Assembly: GCF_035818615.1 (NCBI RefSeq)
Contig: NZ_JAYKZY010000002.1
Coordinates: forward strand, 2,420,501-2,484,500
Direction of reading: 5' to 3'
Source of the DNA: Sphingobium sp. CR2-8
GTDB taxonomy: Bacteria; Pseudomonadota; Alphaproteobacteria; Sphingomonadales; Sphingomonadaceae
Length of the DNA: 64,000 bases
In this document: positions 59,552 to 64,000 of the stretch, piece after piece
How positions within the stretch are numbered: position 1 is the first letter of the stretch
Layout of the letters: each line of letters begins with the position of its first letter
Notes under the pieces: generated by a model
Database searches by the model: none
Told to the model about the DNA's origin: nothing
What the model saw: only the letters and a program-made list of their open reading frames with translations
Made by a program: the position numbers and the translations under genes

Positions 59552-60550
59552 ATGCTGATCACCATTTTCGTGCCGGGCAATGTCCATCTGCTCGAAGTGG
59601 CGGGCATCAAAGACGCGCTGTTCGAGGCGAACTGCAAGGCGCGCACGGGCCCGCTCTATCGGACCAGGCTAGTCACCGAACAGGGTGTGCCGATGACCAG
59701 CGCGTCCGGCGTCACGTTCGTTCCCGATGCCGGCATCGAGCAGGCGACGGATCCCTCCCACACGTTGATCGTGGTCGGCCCCTATGGCGAACCAGAGCCG
59801 CCCAGTGATCGGGTCGTGCACTGGCTGCGCGATCAGTCGGCGCAGGCGCAACGCTACGGCTCGACCTGTACCGGCGCCTTCATGCTGGCGCATGCCGGAT
59901 TGCTGGCGGGTCGCACCGTCACTACCCACTGGCAATATGCCGGGCACCTCGCCGCCGCCTATCCAGACGTTATGGTTGAACCGGACCGCGTCTTCGTGCG
60001 CGACGGTCCTGTGTTCAGCTCCGCCGGCGTGGCCGCGGCGATCGACCTCGCCTTTTCCCTGATCGAGGAGGACCACGGGCGCGCACTCGCCCTATCGGTT
60101 GCGCGACGGCTTGTCGTCTTCCTGAAGCGGCCGGGCGGCCAGTCCCAATTCAGCGCGGCATTGACGGCGCAAACCGCCGCGACCGGGCCGATCGATCGGC
60201 TGCGACTTTACATCCTCGAGCATCCGCAGAATCAGCTCGGTATCGACGCGCTGGCCGACGTCGCTAGGCTGAGTCCGCGCCATCTCGGGCGACTATTCCG
60301 CACCGAACTTGGCATGACCCCCGCTACCTATGTCGAACTGGTCCGGATCGATATCGCGCGCCGTCTGCTGGAAGACAGCAGTGCCCCGATCAAGGCGGTC
60401 GCGCACGCCGCAGGCTTTGGTTCGATCACGACAATGCGGCGCGCCTTCCTGCGTCGAATCCATGTCACACCGCTTGAATATCGGCTTCGCTTTCAGACGA
60501 CGGGATCGAGCACGACGGCAGACGCCGGAAACGCCTCCATTATGTCCTGA
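59552..60550 (+). CDS. GlxA-family AraC-type transcriptional regulator
   Basis: This 332-residue protein has an N-terminal DJ-1/PfpI-like domain (about 1-185; TCTGAFMLAHAGLLAGRTVTTHW is the elbow region with its Cys, given here by position). A C-terminal AraC helix-turn-helix pair spans about 215-315 (LADVARLSPRHLGRLFRTEL, AVAHAAGFGSITTMRRAF). The ATG at 59552 is preferred over the TTG at 59531. It lies 36 nt after the DsbA-like gene and may control this small operon. Confidence 0.9.
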   Translation: MLITIFVPGNVHLLEVAGIKDALFEANCKARTGPLYRTRLVTEQGVPMTSASGVTFVPDAGIEQATDPSHTLIVVGPYGEPEPPSDRVVHWLRDQSAQAQRYGSTCTGAFMLAHAGLLAGRTVTTHWQYAGHLAAAYPDVMVEPDRVFVRDGPVFSSAGVAAAIDLAFSLIEEDHGRALALSVARRLVVFLKRPGGQSQFSAALTAQTAATGPIDRLRLYILEHPQNQLGIDALADVARLSPRHLGRLFRTELGMTPATYVELVRIDIARRLLEDSSAPIKAVAHAAGFGSITTMRRAFLRRIHVTPLEYRLRFQTTGSSTTADAGNASIMS

Positions 60551-60646
60551 AACGCCGCCCCTCTCCCGTTGCAGCACCATAGCCGCCGGCCCATCGTCGC
60601 GGACAGAGCACGCGACCACACAACACCGCGGTGCGCGAGGGCGATC

Positions 60647-62395
60647 ATGAAGTTCTGGGATGTCAGGCGCGCGGCGCCATCAAGGGTGCTGCCGGACGAA
60701 ATCGCGCCACCGCCGCTCACCGTTGCGGAACTGGTGCTGGCCGAGAGCAACGAAGGCGTCATCATCGGCGATCTGCGGGCCCGCGGTCATCCGATCGTCA
60801 GCGTCAATCCAGCGTTCGAGGCGATAACGGGCTATTCGGCCGCCGAAGCGCTGGGTAAGAATTGCCGATATCTGCAAGGCAGCGATCGGCTCCAGCCCGA
60901 GATCGACGAAATCCGCGCCGCGCTGGCGGAGCGCCGCACCTGCTCCGTGACGCTGCGCAACTATCGGCGCGACGGCACGATGTTCCGCAACGCGCTACGC
61001 CTGCTGCCGCTCCGTGATGAAAGTGGAGAGGTCACGCATTTCGTCGGCCTGATCCGCGACGTGACCGAGGCGGCGGGTGTCGATCGCCTGACCGGGCTGC
61101 TCGATCGCTACGGCCTGCTCGACCGGTTGGACGTGGCTGGCGTGTCCCCTGACGCACTGCTGCTGATGGTCAAGCTCGACATTGTGCGCTTTCACGATGT
61201 CAACAACGGCTTCGGCTATGAGGTGGGCGACGCGTTGCTAAGGGCGGCGGCTTCGCGGCTGGCGACGACGCCCTCGATCGCCGTCGCGCGCGTCGGCACG
61301 AACAGCTTCGCGCTGGCGTTCGAGATCGACGATGCCGACCGCGCAGCCGATATGGTCGATGATATCCTCGCGCTGCTCAGGCCGCGTTTCGTGCTGCCCG
61401 GCGCTGACCTGTCGGTTCAGTTAGCGGCGGGTTTTGCGCTGGGGCTACCCAACGGCGCCGCGCTCCACCTCGTACGACAGGCGGGCGCGGCGCTGCAGCA
61501 ATCGAAAGCAAAGCCCGCACATGCGCCGCACGCCTATGCTGCCTCGGACGAGCGCGACGCCCGCAATCGCATCCGTCTCGCCACTGAATTGCAGACCGCG
61601 CTCGCAAACGACGAGATGGTGTTTCATTACCAGCCGCAAGTCGATCTCGAGACCGGCGATCTGGTCGGTGCCGAAGCCCTGGTGCGGTGGAACCACGGTG
61701 CGTTCGGCCTGCAGCCGCCCCAGCGTTTCCTCCGCGTCGCGGAGGAAACCGGCGCACTGCTGAAGATCGGCGCGTGGGGGCTGAAAACGATCACCGCATA
61801 CGCCGCCGAAATCAACCGCGACCGCCGCACGCCACTCCGCTTCTCGCTCAATGTTTCGGCACAGGAATTCATGCGGCACGACATGGTCGGCTTCGTTCGT
61901 CGCGCGCTCGACGAGGCCAGCTGTCGTCCGGAGTGGCTAATGCTGGAGCTTACCGAAGATCTGATGATTCCGGAGCCAGATACCATCCGGCGTGCCTTCG
62001 AAGATCTTCGGCACTTGGGAGTCGGCATATCGATCGACGATTTCGGCACCGGATATTCCAACCTCCGGTATCTGGAGCGCTTTCCGCTCAGCGAGATCAA
62101 GGTCGATCGCAGCTTCGTGCACGACGTGACCCATAGCGTCACCAAGCGCGTGATCGTGGAAAGCGTCGTCAAGCTGGGTGCCGCGCTCGATATTCGTGTC
62201 GTGGCCGAAGGAATCGAAACAGAAGCGGAACGCGCGATCATGCGGGCATTGGGCTGCTCGGTCGGTCAGGGCTATCTATTCGCCGCACCGCTCGAAGATA
62301 CGCAATTTCGCAGGCTGCTCGATCATGGTCTGTTGCTGCGCGAACCATGGGATGCTCGACGGCTGCTGACGATGCTGGACGGCGACGTACTCTGA
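60647..62395 (+). CDS. LOV-GGDEF-EAL protein, probable light-sensitive c-di-GMP phosphodiesterase
   Basis: This 582-residue protein has an N-terminal LOV-type PAS domain (about 28-142) with photoactive Cys73 in GKNCRYLQGSD and flavin contacts Asn105 and Asn115 (NYRRDGTMFRN). The GGDEF domain (about 145-310) is degenerate: the signature loop reads VGTNSF, so it should not make c-di-GMP. The EAL domain is intact: GAEALVRW, LNVSAQEF, LELTEDLM, DDFGTGYSNL, KVDRSF, VAEGIET. The usual LOV glutamine in FVGxQ is Ile136 (HFVGLIRD). A ribosome-binding site (GAGGG) precedes the ATG at 60647. It probably degrades c-di-GMP under blue-light control. Confidence 0.9.
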   Translation: MKFWDVRRAAPSRVLPDEIAPPPLTVAELVLAESNEGVIIGDLRARGHPIVSVNPAFEAITGYSAAEALGKNCRYLQGSDRLQPEIDEIRAALAERRTCSVTLRNYRRDGTMFRNALRLLPLRDESGEVTHFVGLIRDVTEAAGVDRLTGLLDRYGLLDRLDVAGVSPDALLLMVKLDIVRFHDVNNGFGYEVGDALLRAAASRLATTPSIAVARVGTNSFALAFEIDDADRAADMVDDILALLRPRFVLPGADLSVQLAAGFALGLPNGAALHLVRQAGAALQQSKAKPAHAPHAYAASDERDARNRIRLATELQTALANDEMVFHYQPQVDLETGDLVGAEALVRWNHGAFGLQPPQRFLRVAEETGALLKIGAWGLKTITAYAAEINRDRRTPLRFSLNVSAQEFMRHDMVGFVRRALDEASCRPEWLMLELTEDLMIPEPDTIRRAFEDLRHLGVGISIDDFGTGYSNLRYLERFPLSEIKVDRSFVHDVTHSVTKRVIVESVVKLGAALDIRVVAEGIETEAERAIMRALGCSVGQGYLFAAPLEDTQFRRLLDHGLLLREPWDARRLLTMLDGDVL

Positions 62396-63305
62396 TCGGC
62401 CGGAATGGGATTAGCATAGCCTTTTGATCGATAGCGGCGGCCACGTGCGAGAGAAGAGAGGTGGATTGACAGCGTGATATGCGTTGCAGCAACACCGAAG
62501 CTGAACGCTGCATAGCATTTGGAATCGTGCGCAGTGGACGTTTTGGCAGCTCGTGAAGCCGCGCCGAACCGGGGCGATCGACCGTCGGTTGTATCGCGAG
62601 TCCGTTCTCACCGCCTATGAGCGCGCGCACACCGTCGGTCAGGCAGATGAATGTTAGGAATCTGCCGCGATGATGAGCGTGTGGCGCTGATTGACGTTAG
62701 TCCATGAGGGTCTTCCGTGCCGTAGCAGCGTCTCAGGAATGACGGCAACTGGCGTGCATAGGCGACGTGACGTATTCGGTGCGGGATCATCGCTGTAAGG
62801 CGGTGAACGGCTGGTATTAGGAAATGCCGCCGCTCGCCCGTGCGACAGGAACGACCTGGGTTGGTCGACTGCTACCGGAAGCGAAGCAACGAGAACGGCA
62901 GCTATCCGCCGACCCCGCTCCAAAGCGACGTTCGTTTATCGGCCATTAGTAAAACCGACGAAAAGACAGAGTGGGATCGTCAGCCGGTGAGCAAGCCCGC
63001 CATCGATACATGGCAGCTGCCCTGTTTGATCCGTCTACCCAGCTACATTCATGGTCCGTTTCTTTGTCCCTGCCCTTGTGATATAAGTAATTGGGAAACC
63101 AATGAGATTCCCGATTCCAGCAAGAACGAACTGGGGCCTTTCTGGGGGCCTTATCGCTCATTTCATTTTCATTACATGTTTGAAAATTAAGACAGAGTTA
63201 TTGTGGATTGGATTCCGGCTCGGCTCCAAAATCCTGTCTGGCGACGTCTGCCGACAGTTGAAAAAATCCTGACTCCGGTTGTTTATGGGCATTCTCTGAT
63301 TGTCA
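62396..63305. other. gene-poor region
   Basis: About 910 bp contain no gene I can support. The forward frame at 62840-63190 (116 codons, Cys- and Pro-rich near its end) has no recognisable family or ribosome-binding site. The segment near 63050-63200 is AT-richer than its surroundings and may be foreign DNA next to the integrase remnant. Confidence 0.5.
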
Positions 63306-63625
63306 GTGGACAAAGCTGACTGGACGATCCCGGTAACAAAGATGAAAATGCGCCAGCCTCATTCGGTGCCTCTGCCTCGGCAGGCTCTCGCGATACTGCA
63401 AGCCATGCGATTTTTATCCGGCTCCGGACGCTATGCGGTCCCTTCGATCCGCACCCGAGCAAGGCCGATCAGCGAAAACACCATCGCCGCGGCATTGCGG
63501 CGCATGGGCTATTCCAAAGTGCAAATGACGACCCACGGCTTCCGCACGTCCGCATCATCGCTGTCGAACGAATCCGGCAAATGGAATCCGGACGCCATCG
63601 AGCGCGCACTGGCACAGATGGTGGC
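63306..63625 (+). pseudogene. P4-type tyrosine integrase remnant (catalytic domain part)
   Basis: The frame reads DKADWTIPVTKMKMRQPHSV, then VPLPRQALAILQAM, the YAVPS block, RPISENTIAAALRRMGYS and TTHGFRTSASSLSNESGKWN, followed by AIERALAQ. This is the second half of phage P4/DUF4102-type integrases, with the HGFR catalytic box. The N-terminal domains, the first catalytic Arg and the Tyr are missing, and after ALAQ the sequence diverges. It marks an old integration site. Confidence 0.85.
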
Positions 63626-64000
63626 GGTATGGCGCCGCCTTGACGGTCATGATCCCCTGCGCTTGGGTTGGCCTTCCGCCATTGGCTGATGCAGAAAATC
63701 TGCTGGTGCTTTGCCGAGACGAAGTTCAGCGACATCGAAGATGCGATCGACCAGATAAAGGCGGATCTTGTTTTCTATCCTACCCCCATTCAACACCGGC
63801 AACACGACGATGGGCTGCGGCCTGCGCGCTGCAGGCGCGTCCGCCTTCAACAGTCAGCATCATAAGAGGTTGGTGCAAGGTCCAAGGTTTTTGCGGGTGT
63901 CGGCTATCTTCGCGCATCAACGACGCAGCGCCACTGCTGAGCAGGATTGACGAGATTAGCTACAAGGCGGACAGGTTTTCACGATCATTTGACCTGAAAG
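63626..64000. other. unassigned right end of the window
   Basis: No gene is supported in the last 375 bp. Short frames on both strands here overlap each other and show no family patterns. A gene could begin beyond the window edge. Confidence 0.45.

Noticed and set aside
62840..63190. Forward 116-codon open frame
   Set aside because: There is no ribosome-binding site or family resemblance, and the composition is odd (clustered Cys, Pro and aromatic residues); it is left as unassigned DNA.

Overview
The window reads as a piece of an alphaproteobacterial sphingomonad genome (Sphingobium, Novosphingobium or Sphingomonas type). This is an inference from high GC, TonB-dependent receptors beside catabolic genes, dense operons with 4-bp ATGA/GTGA overlaps, and the style of the protein sequences; no rRNA or other marker gene is present. 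No tRNA, rRNA or CRISPR array was seen.

Layout. (1) 1-9.4 kb: a polysaccharide-utilisation locus. It holds an exo-rhamnogalacturonan-lyase-like gene (cut by the left edge), a DUF6250 protein, a large glycoside hydrolase of family 2, a GntR/FCD regulator, a sugar-ester esterase (SASA/SGNH) and a TonB-dependent receptor. Two short DNA motifs recur at its promoters and are candidate operators. (2) 9.4-14.4 kb: a scar region with an IS30 remnant, a ParB-like remnant, an intact IS66 element with a perfect 8-bp target duplication, and a glutathione S-transferase pseudogene. (3) 14.4-45.1 kb: a roughly 31 kb catabolic island. Its parts are an acyl-CoA ligase, two thiolase-fold proteins (one lacking the catalytic Cys and paired with a DUF35 protein, as in steroid side-chain retro-aldolases), a two-subunit acyl-CoA dehydrogenase, a MaoC hydratase, an enoyl-CoA hydratase, a two-subunit 3-oxoacid CoA-transferase, several SDRs, a KstD-like flavoprotein, a Rieske oxygenase operon, an MFS transporter, a frameshifted TonB receptor, a CoA-transferase / HMG-CoA-lyase-like / aconitase-type hydratase module, two hotdog thioesterases and a LuxR-type regulator. 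The enzyme set fits CoA-dependent breakdown of a branched or polycyclic acid (steroid- or terpenoid-like); the substrate cannot be named from sequence.

(4) 45.1-55.1 kb: a transposon pile-up. It contains an internally deleted IS3-family element, an IS21 element (8-bp target duplication), an IS66 element (8-bp target duplication) that sits inside a tyrosine recombinase gene, and a third IS66 that lacks its left end and carries a UPF0149 passenger gene. (5) 55.2-57.1 kb: a DUF3182/alpha-beta hydrolase pair. (6) 57.8-62.4 kb: a stress and signalling group with a shortened YfdX protein, a peroxiredoxin, a DsbA-like protein, a GlxA-type AraC regulator and a LOV-GGDEF-EAL protein. (7) 62.4-64 kb: gene-poor DNA with a P4-type integrase remnant.

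The most interesting unexplained signal is an inverted repeat, GTCCC-N8-GGGAC, found five times exactly and once with N7, always between genes of the catabolic island and mostly just upstream of its operons. It looks like the operator of an island-wide regulon, and the LuxR-type protein at 42.7 kb is the only regulator candidate inside the island.
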